64,000 nucleotides of DNA from Mycobacterium sp. OTB74 (GCF_029892685.1 NZ_JARXVD010000012.1:62001-126000), one strand, 5' to 3'; positions 1 through 8,893 are shown, numbered from the stretch's first letter. A program made the numbers and translations. The notes: generated by a model not told the origin, from the letters alone.

Positions 1-1
1 G

Positions 2-457
2 TTCAACCGCGGCACCCAGATCACCATGTTCGAGGACCGCGAAGAATACCTGCTCAGTTCGCTGGCGCGGCGCATGCAGGCCAAGTTCAAGGAGATGTCT
101 GCATTCGAGGCGTTCAACTCGGTGCAGGACCACGTGCTGCACGCGGCGTCGGCACATATCGATCGAATTGTGTTGGAGGCCTTCGTCGCCGGTATCTCAT
201 CGTGTCAGGACGAAGAAGCCGGCAAGGTGCTCTCGATGGTGTGCGACCTCTATGCACTCTCGGTGATCGAGAAAGACAAAGCCTGGTACATCGAGCACCG
301 GTACCTGTCCACCGAGCGGGCCAAGGCCGTCACGCGCGGTATCAACGACGTGTGCCGGCGGCTGCGCTCCTATGCCGAGGCGCTGGTCGACGGCTTCGGT
401 ATACCTGAACAGCTGCGATACGCCGAGATGCTGCATCCGGAACACATCGCTGATTGA
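2..457 (+). CDS. Acyl-CoA oxidase/dehydrogenase family protein, C-terminal part (5' end outside window)
   Basis: The open frame runs in from the left edge and ends at TGA 455-457, giving about 151 C-terminal residues. The helical sequence (VLEAFVAGISSCQDEEAGKV, then SVIEKDKAWYIEHRYLSTER, then LRYAEMLHPEHIAD) looks like the C-terminal helical domain of actinobacterial acyl-CoA oxidases of the acyl-CoA dehydrogenase superfamily, which oxidise acyl-CoA to enoyl-CoA in beta-oxidation. The FAD-binding and catalytic regions lie outside the window, so substrate and exact family cannot be judged. The gene converges on the mmpS-mmpL-lipoprotein operon, with a hairpin between them. Confidence 0.7.
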   Translation, partial: FNRGTQITMFEDREEYLLSSLARRMQAKFKEMSAFEAFNSVQDHVLHAASAHIDRIVLEAFVAGISSCQDEEAGKVLSMVCDLYALSVIEKDKAWYIEHRYLSTERAKAVTRGINDVCRRLRSYAEALVDGFGIPEQLRYAEMLHPEHIAD

Positions 458-465
458 TCGGTTGA

Positions 466-493
466 TCGAACGTGCGCACGTTGGCACGTTCGA
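466..493. terminator. Bidirectional hairpin between convergent genes
   Basis: A perfect 10-bp stem (TCGAACGTGC / GCACGTTCGA) with an 8-nt loop lies between the stop codon of the acyl-CoA oxidase gene and the stop codon of the convergent lipoprotein gene. There is no long T-run, which is common for mycobacterial terminators. Confidence 0.65.
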
Positions 494-501
494 CGGAGTG
501 A

Positions 502-990
502 CTACGGCCCCGGAATCGGGTCGAGTGCCTTGAGCTTGCCGTCGGCGACGGTGAACCGGACCGAGCCGATGCCGGTCGGCCTGCCCGGCTGGTCGCTGGC
601 CTGCTGCCACTGGTACTGCACCGTGGCGGTGTCAGGGGTGGCCGTGGTGACCGTGATGTACGGCCGCGGGTTGGGTGTCGCCGTGCCCAGCGGGGTGTTC
701 TTGTTGAAGAACAGCACCTGCTGCAGGCTGTCGGGCTGCGCATCCGCAGGGCCGACCTGCACCCAGTACAGCGCACAGTTCGACGTGTGACCGCTGGCCT
801 TCTGCACCCACGATCCGGATGGCAGGGCCTTGATCGCGCTGCTGACGACGTCGGGCGCCGGTGCGTCGGCAGTGGTGCAGTTGTCGGGTTGCCGCGGGCC
901 GGGGCCGTGCGGGCTCCAGCCGCAGCCTGCGGACAGCAGCGCGGTAGCTGCGGTGAGGGTCAGGGCAGTTGTAACGCTGGTGTGGCGCAT
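502..990 (-). CDS. LppP/LprE-like lipoprotein, last gene of the mmpS-mmpL operon
   Basis: The product is 162 residues. A type II signal peptide ends in lipobox LLSAGC, with the lipidated Cys at residue 23, so the mature protein should be anchored on the outer face of the plasma membrane. The remainder (SGSWVQKASGHTSNCALYWV, VLFFNKNTPLGTATPNPRPY) resembles the mycobacterial LppP/LprE lipoproteins, whose function is unknown. The ATG lies 4 bp after the mmpL stop codon, so the two are almost certainly cotranscribed. Inference: it may be an accessory envelope component of the MmpL exporter. The lipoprotein call is firm and the family name moderately sure. Confidence 0.75.
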   Translation of the reverse strand: MRHTSVTTALTLTAATALLSAGCGWSPHGPGPRQPDNCTTADAPAPDVVSSAIKALPSGSWVQKASGHTSNCALYWVQVGPADAQPDSLQQVLFFNKNTPLGTATPNPRPYITVTTATPDTATVQYQWQQASDQPGRPTGIGSVRFTVADGKLKALDPIPGP

Positions 991-994
991 GGTG

Positions 995-3895
995 TCAGCC
1001 TACGGATTGGCCACCCACGGACCCAACCGCGACGTCTGTTCGCGTCAGGTCCACTCTGGAATCCGGAAGCACGTTGTGTGCGCGCTGGGGAACCGCGGGC
1101 CGGGTACGCACCCGCAGCGGCCACCAGAACCAGGGTCCGAGCAGCGCGGCGACCGATGGCGTCATCAGGGACCGCACCACCAAGGTGTCGAACAGCAGCC
1201 CGAGGCCGATGGTGGTGCCGGCCTGGCCAATAGAGCTCAGACTACTGGCGGCCATCGACATCATGGTGAAGGCGAAGACCAGGCCCGCAGTGGTGACGAC
1301 GCTGCCGGTTCCACCCATCGAGCGGATGATGCCGGTCCGCAGGCCCGCGCCGATCTCCTCCTGGAACCGCGAGACCAGCAACAGGTTGTAGTCGGATCCC
1401 ACGGCGAGCAGAATGATCAATCCGAAAACCGGTGCTATCCAGTTCAATTCGAGGCCGAACAGATGTTGCCACACCAACACTGAGAGCCCGAACGCCGCAC
1501 CCAACGACAGCAGTACGGTGCCCACGATCACCACCGAGGCGACGAGCGCTCGGGTGACGATCAACATCACGACGAAAATGAGTGTGAGAGCCGCGATCCC
1601 GACAATCAGCAGGTCGTATTGAGAACCCGACTGGATGTCACGGTAGATCGCGGCAGTCCCCGCCAGGTAAAACTTGGCATCGGTCAGGCTTGACCCCTTC
1701 ACAGCGTCATGTGCGGCATCCAGTTCCGGCTCGACAGCAGCGATACCGGCTGGGGTCGCCGGGTCTGCGGCGTGGGTGATGATGAACCGCGCGGCCTTGC
1801 CGTCGGGGGAAAGGAAGAGCTTCAGCCCACGCTGAAAGTCGGGGTTGTCGAACGCTTCCGGAGGCAGGTAGAAGTAATCCCCGCTCTGAGCTGAGTCGAA
1901 GGCCTGCCCCATGGCGCTCGCAGTCTCGGTCATCGTCGACATCTGTTTGACCAAGCCGGAGAAGCTGCTGTGCAGGGTCAACAAGGTCCCGCGCATGGAA
2001 TCCACCACGGCGATCATCGACGGGAACTGTCCCGCCATCTGCGGCAGGATCGCGTCAGCGCCGTCCATGTCGTTGGCGAGCGCATTGATGTTGTCGCTGA
2101 ACGTATCCACGTTGTCGATTGCGTCGAACACCGAACGGGTTGCCGAACAGACCGGTATGTCGAAACAGTGTTGTTCCCAGTAGAAGTAGTTGCGCAACGG
2201 CCGGGCGACATCATCGAAGTCCGCCAGGTGGTCTCGCATCTCCTTCATGGTCGACTCCATGACACGGACATCACCGGCCATGCGATGCGTCGCGTTGCTC
2301 ATCTGACCCACCAGGGTCTGCATGCGCTTCATCGATCCGCTCAACGCACCGAGATCGTCACTCATGGTGAGCATGTCTGCCATTCGATCTTTCATGAACT
2401 GCAGGTTCTGCTGGATCGGAATCGACTGCGCACTGATCTGGAACGGTATGGAGGTGTGCTCGGTCGGTCCACCGAACGGCCGCGTGATGCCCTGCACCAT
2501 CGCGATTCCGCGGAGCTGAAAGATGTTCTTGGCCAACCGGTCCAGGATGATCATGTCCGCCGAGTTCCGCATGTCGTGATCGCTCTCGACCATGAGAATG
2601 TCGGGATTCATTGTGGCAGCGCTGAAATGGCGCTCTGCGGCTTCATATCCGGCATTGGACGGCAGGTCACGAGGGATGTAGAAACGGTCGTTGAAGCTGA
2701 GCCTCATGCCCGGCATGATCAGGATGCCGACGAGGGCCATCGCCAGCGACGCCACGAAAATCGGTCCGGGCCAGCGGACTGTGGCCGTTCCCAGTCGCCG
2801 CCAGCCTCGGGTCTTGATCTGCTGTTTCGGGTCCAGCAGAGCTCGGCGAGTGGCTACCGCGACGACCGCCGGCGCCGCGGTCAACGCTCCCGCAACGACG
2901 ACAACCAAGCCCACCGCAGACGGAATGCCCAGCGCCTTGAAGTACGACAACCGCGCCAGATGCAGACACAACGTGGCACCGGCGATGGTCAGCCCGGAGC
3001 CCAAGATGATGTGGAACGTCCCGCGAAACATGGTGTAGTACGCGGCTTCCCGGTCCTGTCCGGCCTGCCGCGCCTCCTGGTATCGGCCGACGAGGAAGAT
3101 CGCATAGTCCGTACCCGCCGCGATCGCCAACGAGGACAACATAGCGACGACGAATGTCGAAAAACCTAGTAGGCCATGGTCTCCGAGAAGCGCCACCAGT
3201 CCCCTGGCCGTGCCCATCTCGAAACCGACCATGACCAGAATCAGCAGAACCGTGCTGGCGGAACGGTAGGCGAGCGCCAGCATGATGATGATGACCACAC
3301 CGGTCACGCCCATCATGGTCAGCATGCTCTTGTCCGCTGCCTCGTTCATATCCGTGGTCAGCGGTGCCGGACCGGTGACGTAGGCCTTGAGTCCGCTCGG
3401 CGGCGCTGACTGGTCGACGATGTGTCGAATCGATTCGACCGACTCGTTGCCCAGCGTGCTGCCCTGGTTGCCGGCCAGATTCAGTTGGACGTACGCAGCT
3501 TTGCCGTCTCGGCTCTGCACACCAGCGGCGGTGAGCGGATCGCCCCACACATCGTGAACGTGCTGCACATGCTTCGAGTCGGCCTGCAGCTTTTTCACCA
3601 GACCGTCGTAGTAGCGGTGAGCTGCGTCGCCGAGTTCCTTGTCGCTCTCCAGGACGATCATGGCGATGCTGTCCGAGTCTGACTCGTGGAACACCGCGCC
3701 GATCCGGTTGGCGGCGATCATGGCCGGCGCATCTTGCGGCGACATGGTGACGGCGTGGTTTCTCGCCACTGATTCAATCGGCGGCACAAAGACGTTCAGC
3801 GCAACGGTGAGCAGCAGCCAGCCGATGATGATCGGCCAGGCGAACCGGTAGACGAACCGCATGAATGTGGGGCGGGCCTGTTTGTCGGTGCTCAT
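995..3895 (-). CDS. MmpL-family RND transporter
   Basis: A 966-residue inner-membrane transporter of the mycobacterial MmpL branch of the RND superfamily, which export lipids or siderophores using proton-motive force. There is one N-terminal membrane helix (about 15-37), a periplasmic domain, a helix bundle with GTDYAIFLVGRYQE, a second large periplasmic domain rich in Met and Asp, and a second bundle with GSDYNLLLVSRFQEE. The two Asp-Tyr pairs are the usual proton-relay residues. I chose ATG 3895 because it overlaps the mmpS stop (ATGA, 3892-3895) and gives the expected N-terminus; an in-frame start further upstream would lie inside mmpS. Pairing with MmpS resembles the MmpS4/L4 and MmpS5/L5 siderophore/drug exporters, but the substrate cannot be read from sequence. 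Confidence 0.93.
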   Translation of the reverse strand: MSTDKQARPTFMRFVYRFAWPIIIGWLLLTVALNVFVPPIESVARNHAVTMSPQDAPAMIAANRIGAVFHESDSDSIAMIVLESDKELGDAAHRYYDGLVKKLQADSKHVQHVHDVWGDPLTAAGVQSRDGKAAYVQLNLAGNQGSTLGNESVESIRHIVDQSAPPSGLKAYVTGPAPLTTDMNEAADKSMLTMMGVTGVVIIIMLALAYRSASTVLLILVMVGFEMGTARGLVALLGDHGLLGFSTFVVAMLSSLAIAAGTDYAIFLVGRYQEARQAGQDREAAYYTMFRGTFHIILGSGLTIAGATLCLHLARLSYFKALGIPSAVGLVVVVAGALTAAPAVVAVATRRALLDPKQQIKTRGWRRLGTATVRWPGPIFVASLAMALVGILIMPGMRLSFNDRFYIPRDLPSNAGYEAAERHFSAATMNPDILMVESDHDMRNSADMIILDRLAKNIFQLRGIAMVQGITRPFGGPTEHTSIPFQISAQSIPIQQNLQFMKDRMADMLTMSDDLGALSGSMKRMQTLVGQMSNATHRMAGDVRVMESTMKEMRDHLADFDDVARPLRNYFYWEQHCFDIPVCSATRSVFDAIDNVDTFSDNINALANDMDGADAILPQMAGQFPSMIAVVDSMRGTLLTLHSSFSGLVKQMSTMTETASAMGQAFDSAQSGDYFYLPPEAFDNPDFQRGLKLFLSPDGKAARFIITHAADPATPAGIAAVEPELDAAHDAVKGSSLTDAKFYLAGTAAIYRDIQSGSQYDLLIVGIAALTLIFVVMLIVTRALVASVVIVGTVLLSLGAAFGLSVLVWQHLFGLELNWIAPVFGLIILLAVGSDYNLLLVSRFQEEIGAGLRTGIIRSMGGTGSVVTTAGLVFAFTMMSMAASSLSSIGQAGTTIGLGLLFDTLVVRSLMTPSVAALLGPWFWWPLRVRTRPAVPQRAHNVLPDSRVDLTRTDVAVGSVGGQSVG

Positions 3896-4323
3896 GCGGC
3901 CTTGACCAGACACGACGTTTGGGCATGCCGACCGGTAGCGGCCTGCTGGTCTCGCACCTGGTCGTTGACGGTGATGCGGCACCCGATGTTGTTGCTGTTG
4001 CCCTGCGCGACCACGTTGGCAAGCACGGCCGACACCGTTGTGGTGATTGTGTAGGTCCAGGGCAGGCGGGTGAAGCTCGCCTGTTCCGGCTGCGCGTTCT
4101 GGTTCAGGTAGCTCACGCTGCCGGCGGTGTCGCCGGGCCCGTAGATCTCGTAGGTGACCCGCTTGACGTAGGTGGGCGCCAGCGGTTTGGCGGTGCCGCC
4201 GGTCGCGGTGAAGATCACCTCCGAACCGAAAGCGTCACGAAGCTGCACGACGGCGACCCCGCCGAGGGCAATCGCGACAACAACAACGACCGGTATCCAA
4301 ATTTTTTTGAGCACAGTCGGCAT
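3892..4323 (-). CDS. MmpS-family membrane accessory protein
   Basis: The product is 143 residues with one N-terminal membrane helix (about 8-28, IWIPVVVVVAIALGG) and an extracytoplasmic beta-rich domain containing VKRVTYEIYGPGDTAGSVSY and LPWTYTITTT. These are hallmarks of MmpS proteins, which act as periplasmic partners of MmpL transporters. It is the first gene of the operon; its stop codon overlaps the mmpL start, indicating translational coupling. A purine-rich ribosome binding site (AAAGGGG) precedes the ATG. Transcription probably starts near 4340 from a promoter covered by a palindrome (4352-4367). Confidence 0.92.
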   Translation of the reverse strand: MPTVLKKIWIPVVVVVAIALGGVAVVQLRDAFGSEVIFTATGGTAKPLAPTYVKRVTYEIYGPGDTAGSVSYLNQNAQPEQASFTRLPWTYTITTTVSAVLANVVAQGNSNNIGCRITVNDQVRDQQAATGRHAQTSCLVKAA

Positions 4324-4348
4324 CGGCTTGCCCCTTTCCGCACATCCA

Positions 4349-4367
4349 AAAATACCCCTTGGGGTAT
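4349..4367 (-). promoter_or_regulatory. mmpS promoter with CsoR/RcnR-type palindromic operator
   Basis: Positions 4352-4367 read ATACCCCTTGGGGTAT, with 7-bp perfect arms around a 2-bp centre. On the minus strand the end of this palindrome merges with a plausible -10 hexamer TATTTT (4349-4354), 26 bp upstream of the mmpS ATG. Palindromes with a run of four or more G/C pairs flanked by TAT are typical of operators bound by CsoR/RcnR-family metal or sulfur-responsive repressors. No csoR-like gene is present in the window, so regulator assignment is inference. Confidence 0.55.
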
Positions 4368-4382
4368 ATGAAGCCTACGGTA

Positions 4383-4690
4383 GATGCGTTGCGCGGTCAA
4401 AGGCGACAGCCGGAGCGGGCATCCCGATTACGCTCCTGATGCGCGAAAGTTGTTACAGACCAGCAAGATTCCGGGAGCGGACCTGAAGCGCGGTGCCTCG
4501 ACAGCGCGTCGGGGCAGGCATGGCATGTGCGACGTCGAACTGGGCCCAGGCGACGAGCAGATTGGCCGCGCCCCGTCGCGAGCCAAGCATCGCCCAGCCC
4601 CAGGCGACATTTGCGCACATCTGTTCGATGATGGTCAGGCGGGCAGCAGCCGGGCGGGGCATTTTCGATTGACAACTACCCCAGAAAGCA
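4383..4690. other. Intergenic stretch between mmpS promoter and tRNA-Asn, no supported gene
   Basis: About 300 bp with no convincing gene. The longest plausible frame is on the minus strand (4453-4662, 69 codons, ATG at 4662). It lacks a clear ribosome binding site and a recognisable product and overlaps other open frames of similar length, so it is not called. Confidence 0.5.
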
Positions 4691-4692
4691 GT

Positions 4693-4718
4693 GTGACCAG
4701 CACTTACGTGCTGGTCAC
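4693..4718 (-). terminator. Hairpin 3' of tRNA-Asn
   Basis: A perfect 11-bp stem (GTGACCAGCAC / GTGCTGGTCAC) with a 4-nt loop TTAC begins a few bases past the 3' end of tRNA-Asn on the same strand. It most likely terminates the tRNA transcript. No strong T-tract follows. Confidence 0.65.
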
Positions 4719-4723
4719 TGTTG

Positions 4724-4796
4724 CTCCCCCGATTGGACTCGAACCAATAACCGCCCGATTAACAGTCGGGAGCTCTGCCAATTGAGCTACAGGGGA
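4724..4796 (-). tRNA. tRNA-Asn (anticodon GTT)
   Basis: On the minus strand a 73-nt cloverleaf begins TCCCCTGTAGCTCAATTGG. The acceptor stem TCCCCTG pairs with CGGGGGA; the anticodon loop CTGTTAA holds GTT; the T-loop sequence is GGTTCGAGTCC, and the discriminator base is G. CCA is not encoded (the genome continues CAAC). M. tuberculosis also carries an Asn tRNA gene near Rv2341-Rv2343c, so its position here fits conserved synteny. Confidence 0.95.
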
Positions 4797-4955
4797 ATGC
4801 TCTCGGCTCCGGGATTTACTCCCTGAACCGAAGCAAGACTCTAGCGCACGAACCGCCAAACCTTTGAATCGGGTGGTACCGGCACCCGTCTGACGCATGA
4901 CACCGCCATCGTGAGGCAGGATAGAGACAAGCACCGTCTTTCCGGGAGGGGTTCT

Positions 4956-5198
4956 GTGATCCGCACCGTCGCCGTTATGGCCGTTGGCTACGTATTGGGC
5001 GCCAAGGCCGGCCGTCGCCGCTACGAGCAGATCGCCGCCACCTATCGCGCCATCACCGAGAGCCCACGGACCAAGGCCGTGCTGGATGCCGGGCGGCGCA
5101 AGCTCGCCGACAAGGTGTCACCGGACCCGAATATGGTGCGGTTGACGGCGATCGACACCAAGACCACGGTGCTGCACCCCGAATCGGTCAACGACTGA
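4956..5198 (+). CDS. Small conserved membrane-associated protein (Rv2342-like position)
   Basis: The product is 80 residues. A short hydrophobic N-terminal stretch (TVAVMAVGYVLGAKAG) is followed by basic GRRRYEQI and a charged tail. GTG 4956 is chosen because GGGAGGGG lies 5 bp upstream and the hydrophobic stretch then sits at the extreme N-terminus, as in YtxH-like small membrane proteins. Its place upstream of convergent dnaG matches Rv2342 of M. tuberculosis. Function is unknown. Confidence 0.7.
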   Translation: MIRTVAVMAVGYVLGAKAGRRRYEQIAATYRAITESPRTKAVLDAGRRKLADKVSPDPNMVRLTAIDTKTTVLHPESVND

Positions 5199-5219
5199 CC
5201 CGGGTTCAGCACTCGACGG

Positions 5220-5501
5220 TCAGTTCAGGGGCTGGTTCCAGGTTTGACCAGGCAGCAGCGGGCCGGTATTGATTCCACCGCCGCTGGGTCCCCAGATGCC
5301 CCACGGCGTTCCGGCGTTGATCGGCTGACCGTTCGACCGGCCCACGCAGTTGCCGTCGTCCTTGTTGCCGATCCAGGCCAGGCAACGACCGTCAGCCATG
5401 TGCTGCTCGCCGGGAGAGCTGAAAGCAACCATGACGGGCACAGCCGCCGCGGCGGCCGCCAGCGCGGCAGCAACACACAGTCGGGATGCTCGGATGGTCA
5501 T
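5220..5501 (-). CDS. Small secreted protein of unknown function
   Basis: The product is 93 residues with a clear Sec signal peptide (basic start, then alanine-rich LCVAAALAAAAAAVPVMVAF). The mature part is short and rich in Gly, Pro and Trp (GRCLAWIGNKDDGNCVGRSN, TPWGIWGPSGGG), with two Cys that could form a disulfide. A GGGAGG ribosome binding site precedes the ATG. It lies downstream of and antisense-oriented to the 4956 gene, ending 21 bp away. It resembles the many small Trp/Gly-rich exported proteins of mycobacteria. I do not recognise a function. Confidence 0.7.
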   Translation of the reverse strand: MTIRASRLCVAAALAAAAAAVPVMVAFSSPGEQHMADGRCLAWIGNKDDGNCVGRSNGQPINAGTPWGIWGPSGGGINTGPLLPGQTWNQPLN

Positions 5502-5635
5502 GGTCGGTCCTCCCCTACGCGTTTGGTACCGCCCTCACCATAACGTGTGCAGTGAACCCGCGTGGTCGTCCAGATCGACGAAATGGCCGGATCTACTCGC
5601 ACAAGGCGGCCCGTTAGTCCGTTTGGGCGGAGATT

Positions 5636-7525
5636 TCAGGTGATGTCGTCACCGCTGGCCTGCTGCAACAGGCTGCGTCGGTACTGCTCCATGGCTACCA
5701 GATCGCCGAACAGCGCGTGATAGTCATCGCTCTGCTCAACGGGCGACATGCGCTGCAGCTTGGACTTCAGCTCGGCGATCTCGCGGCCCACCCAGACTTC
5801 CTGCAGCCGGGCCAGCACACTGGCGATGTAGCGGGGCAGGCGCTCTTCATCGACCTTGAACGCCTCGACGGACAGTTCGGTGATCAGGGCCCCGGCGGTC
5901 GACGTCGCATCACGCACGACGTCGATCCATTCGGCACCGCCCAATCCCCGTGCGGTACCCCCGGCTGTGGTGATCGCCTCACGCACCGCGGCGTAACCGG
6001 CGTGGGTGAAACTCTCGGGCGGCAGCGCGTCGAACACCGGGCCGGCCATGGCCGGGTATTGCAGGGCCGACTTGAGCGCCTCGCGCTGCGGCCACAGCGT
6101 GGGGTCCCGCGGGTCAGGCCGGCCGACGGCCGGTGCGGCCGCCACCGGCGCCTTGCGAGCCGCGTCGCGCCGCGGTGCACCCGATCCGGACTTGGCGGTC
6201 TCCCGGACCCGCGAGATCACCTGCGCCACGTCGTCCCAACCGACCCAGCCGGCCAACTGGCGAGCGTACTCGTCGCGCAGGGTGGAGTCTTTGATTCGGG
6301 CGACCAACGGCACACAGCGGCGAAGCGCGGCCACCCGGCCCTCGGCACTGTCCAGGTCGTGGTCCTCCAACGCGGTGCGAATCACGAACTCGAACAACGG
6401 AGTTCGGCGTGCCACCAGATCACGCAGCGCGCCGTCACCGGACTTGAGCCGCAGATCGCACGGGTCCATGCCGTCGGCAGCCACCGCCACGAATGACTGC
6501 CCGGTCAGATTCTGTTCGCCCTCAAAGGCTTTCACCGCAGCGGCGCGCCCAGCTGCGTCACCGTCGAACACGTAGATCAGCTCGCCTCGAAAGAAATTGT
6601 CGTCCATCATCAAGCGCCGCAACATGGACAGGTGCTCATCGCCGAACGCGGTGCCGCAGGACGCCACGGCCGTGGTCTCCCCGGCCAGGTGCATGGCCAT
6701 CACGTCGGTGTAGCCCTCGACCACGATGGCCCGATGCGACTTGGCGATGTCCCGTTTGGCCAGGTCCAGCCCGAACAGCACGTGAGATTTCTTGTACAGC
6801 ACCGTTTCCGGTGTGTTGACGTACTTGGCCTCCATCTGGTCATCGTCGAACAGCCGGCGCGCACCGAACCCGATCACCTCACCCGTGGCACCCCGAATCG
6901 GCCAGAGCAGCCGGCGGTGGAACCGGTCCATCGGCCCCCGGCGTCCTTCGCGCGAGAGCCCGGCAGCTTCCAGTTCCTTGAAGGTGAAACCTTTGCGCAG
7001 CAGGTGCTTTGTCAGGGTGTCCCAGCCCGACGGGGCGAATCCGCAGCCGAACCGTTTGGCCGCCTCGGCGTCGAAGTTCCGGTCGACCAGGTACTGCCGG
7101 GCAGCGGCAGCCTCCTCGGACTGCAGCGCTGCGGCGTAGAACTCCTGGGCCGCGGTGTTGGCGGCCAGCAGCCGACTGCGGCTGCCGCGATCGCGCTGCA
7201 CGTTCGCAGCCGACGCCCCCTCGTAGCTGACGGTGTAGCCGATGCGGTCGGCCAGTAGCTCCACCGACTCCACGAACGACACGTGCTCGATCTTCTGCAC
7301 AAAGGCGTAGACGTCGCCGCCCTCGCCGCAGCCGAAGCAGTGGAACTGACCGTGATTGGGCCGGACGTGGAACGACGGCGACTTCTCGTCATGGAATGGG
7401 CACAGGCCCTTGAGCGAATCGGCCCCGGCCCGCCGAAGCTGCACGTGCTCGCCCACCACGTCCTCGATGCGGGTGCGTTCACGAATGGCCGCGATGTCGC
7501 GATCAGGGATGCGGCCGGCCGGCAT
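5636..7525 (-). CDS. dnaG: DNA primase
   Basis: A 629-residue primase that synthesises RNA primers at the replication fork with DnaB. The N-terminal CHC2 zinc-binding domain has ligands C42, H45, C63 and C66 (CPFH and CFGC). The TOPRIM core carries EGYTDV at 270-275 and the metal-binding DGD at 321-323 in VFDGDAAG. The C-terminal helicase-interaction region (about 480-629) ends with MEQYRRSLLQQ. The ATG lies 4 bp after the dgt stop codon, so dgt-dnaG is an operon, as in M. tuberculosis (Rv2344c-Rv2343c). Length and all motifs are normal. Confidence 0.98.
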   Translation of the reverse strand: MPAGRIPDRDIAAIRERTRIEDVVGEHVQLRRAGADSLKGLCPFHDEKSPSFHVRPNHGQFHCFGCGEGGDVYAFVQKIEHVSFVESVELLADRIGYTVSYEGASAANVQRDRGSRSRLLAANTAAQEFYAAALQSEEAAAARQYLVDRNFDAEAAKRFGCGFAPSGWDTLTKHLLRKGFTFKELEAAGLSREGRRGPMDRFHRRLLWPIRGATGEVIGFGARRLFDDDQMEAKYVNTPETVLYKKSHVLFGLDLAKRDIAKSHRAIVVEGYTDVMAMHLAGETTAVASCGTAFGDEHLSMLRRLMMDDNFFRGELIYVFDGDAAGRAAAVKAFEGEQNLTGQSFVAVAADGMDPCDLRLKSGDGALRDLVARRTPLFEFVIRTALEDHDLDSAEGRVAALRRCVPLVARIKDSTLRDEYARQLAGWVGWDDVAQVISRVRETAKSGSGAPRRDAARKAPVAAAPAVGRPDPRDPTLWPQREALKSALQYPAMAGPVFDALPPESFTHAGYAAVREAITTAGGTARGLGGAEWIDVVRDATSTAGALITELSVEAFKVDEERLPRYIASVLARLQEVWVGREIAELKSKLQRMSPVEQSDDYHALFGDLVAMEQYRRSLLQQASGDDIT

Positions 7526-7529
7526 CGAC

Positions 7530-8798
7530 TCAGTCTAGGGGCCGAGGCGTGCGCGCTTCGTGCACCCGCTCCAACCGGCTCTCGGTGTACGACGCGATCT
7601 GGTCGACCACCACCCGCAGCCGGGCACCGTCATCGCCCGCGGCATCGAATTCCGCCGCGAATTGCGGGTCCAAGCTCGCCGGCGCCTGCCCCCACAGCGC
7701 CAGCGCGACCTCATGGATCAGGGTGCGTTGGTCCGCCTGAATCTGCAGGTGCCGATGGTCGGACATGATGAACTGCAACGCCAGCGTCTTGAGCAACACC
7801 ACCTCGGCGCGCACCAGCGGCGGCACGGCCAGATCGGCGGCAAAACGCTGCAACGGCCCGTCACCGGCCCGCGCCCGGGTCGCCGTGATGGCCGCGTTGG
7901 CGAACCGGCCCACCAGCTCACTGGTCAGTCGCTTGAGGGCCACCGATGTGGCCAGGCTGCCGTCGTACGGACCAACCGCGGCCACGACCGGCAACTGGGA
8001 CAGTCGGTGCGCGGCGGCCAGCAGATCGTCATGTGCCACCTTGGGATACGAGCCTGCACCCAGTCGGGCCAAGGTCTCGGCCGCGTCCGGGTCGGCCAGC
8101 ACCCGCAGGTCGATTCGCCCTGAGATGACGCCGTCCTCCACGTCATGCACGGAATAGGCGACATCGTCGGCCCAGTCCATCACCTGGGCTTCCAGACACA
8201 GCCGTTCGGCTGGAGCACCGTCGCGCACCCACCTCGCGGCCGCGAGGTCGTCGTCGTAGAAGCCGAATTTCTTGCGCTCGCCGCGCTGCCACGGGTATTT
8301 GGTCACCGCATCCAACGCCGCCCGGGTCAGGTTCAACCCCGCCGAACGTCCTTCGCGGTCAAGGGCTTTGGGCTCCAGCCGAGTCAGAATCCGGAAGTTC
8401 TGCGCATTGCCCTCGAAACCGCCGAATGGGTTGGCGATCTCGTTGAGCGCGCGTTCTCCGTTGTGTCCGTAAGGCGGATGGCCGATGTCGTGTGCCAGCC
8501 CGGCCAGGTCCACCAGGTCGGCATCGCAACCGAGCCCGATGGCCATGCCGCGCCCGATCTGCGCGACCTCCAACGAATGGGTCAGCCGCGTGCGCGGGTT
8601 CTCACTCTGCCGCGGCCCCACGACCTGGGTCTTGTCGGCCAGTCGACGCAACGCAGCGCTGTGGAGGACGCGGGCCCGATCCCGGGCGAAGTCGGTGCGG
8701 TGGTAGGTGACGGTGCCGGGCAACGTGGCCACCTTGGCACCCTCTTCGACCAGCCGTTGCCGATCGAAGTCGCTGTACCCGTCGCTTGCAGTGCCCAC
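7530..8798 (-). CDS. dgt: Deoxyguanosinetriphosphate triphosphohydrolase-like protein
   Basis: A 422-residue HD-domain enzyme that hydrolyses dNTPs to deoxynucleosides and triphosphate. Metal-binding residues are visible in LTHSLEVAQIGRG, in LAGLAHDIGHPPYGHNGE (the HD pair) and in DWADDVAYSVHD. The GTG at 8798 gives an N-terminus (VGTASDGYSDFDRQRLVEEG) that matches mycobacterial Dgt; the frame extends upstream to 8855, but that Cys/Arg-rich extension is not family-like. It is the first gene of dgt-dnaG, coupling nucleotide pool control to primase. It diverges from the TPM-domain gene. Confidence 0.95.
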   Translation of the reverse strand: MGTASDGYSDFDRQRLVEEGAKVATLPGTVTYHRTDFARDRARVLHSAALRRLADKTQVVGPRQSENPRTRLTHSLEVAQIGRGMAIGLGCDADLVDLAGLAHDIGHPPYGHNGERALNEIANPFGGFEGNAQNFRILTRLEPKALDREGRSAGLNLTRAALDAVTKYPWQRGERKKFGFYDDDLAAARWVRDGAPAERLCLEAQVMDWADDVAYSVHDVEDGVISGRIDLRVLADPDAAETLARLGAGSYPKVAHDDLLAAAHRLSQLPVVAAVGPYDGSLATSVALKRLTSELVGRFANAAITATRARAGDGPLQRFAADLAVPPLVRAEVVLLKTLALQFIMSDHRHLQIQADQRTLIHEVALALWGQAPASLDPQFAAEFDAAGDDGARLRVVVDQIASYTESRLERVHEARTPRPLD

Positions 8799-8893
8799 CG
8801 GCCGACAGTCTGCCAGCCACGCGGACAAATCCGTGCAGCGGCATGTGCATATCAAGCCGCGCGGCCCGACCCCGGGTCACTAGATTGGTGAGC

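Noticed and set aside
1970..3169. Open frame of 399 codons on the plus strand opposite mmpL
   Set aside because: It is the antisense of a clear MmpL gene, is rich in His, Arg and Asp without domain signatures, and is explained by high GC content.
4453..4662. 69-codon frame between mmpS and tRNA-Asn
   Set aside because: No ribosome binding site or known family, and several frames of the same size overlap it; left as unassigned intergenic sequence.
8798..8855. Longer N-terminus for dgt
   Set aside because: Cys/Trp-rich extension is not present in mycobacterial Dgt and reduces the intergenic promoter; GTG 8798 fits the family.
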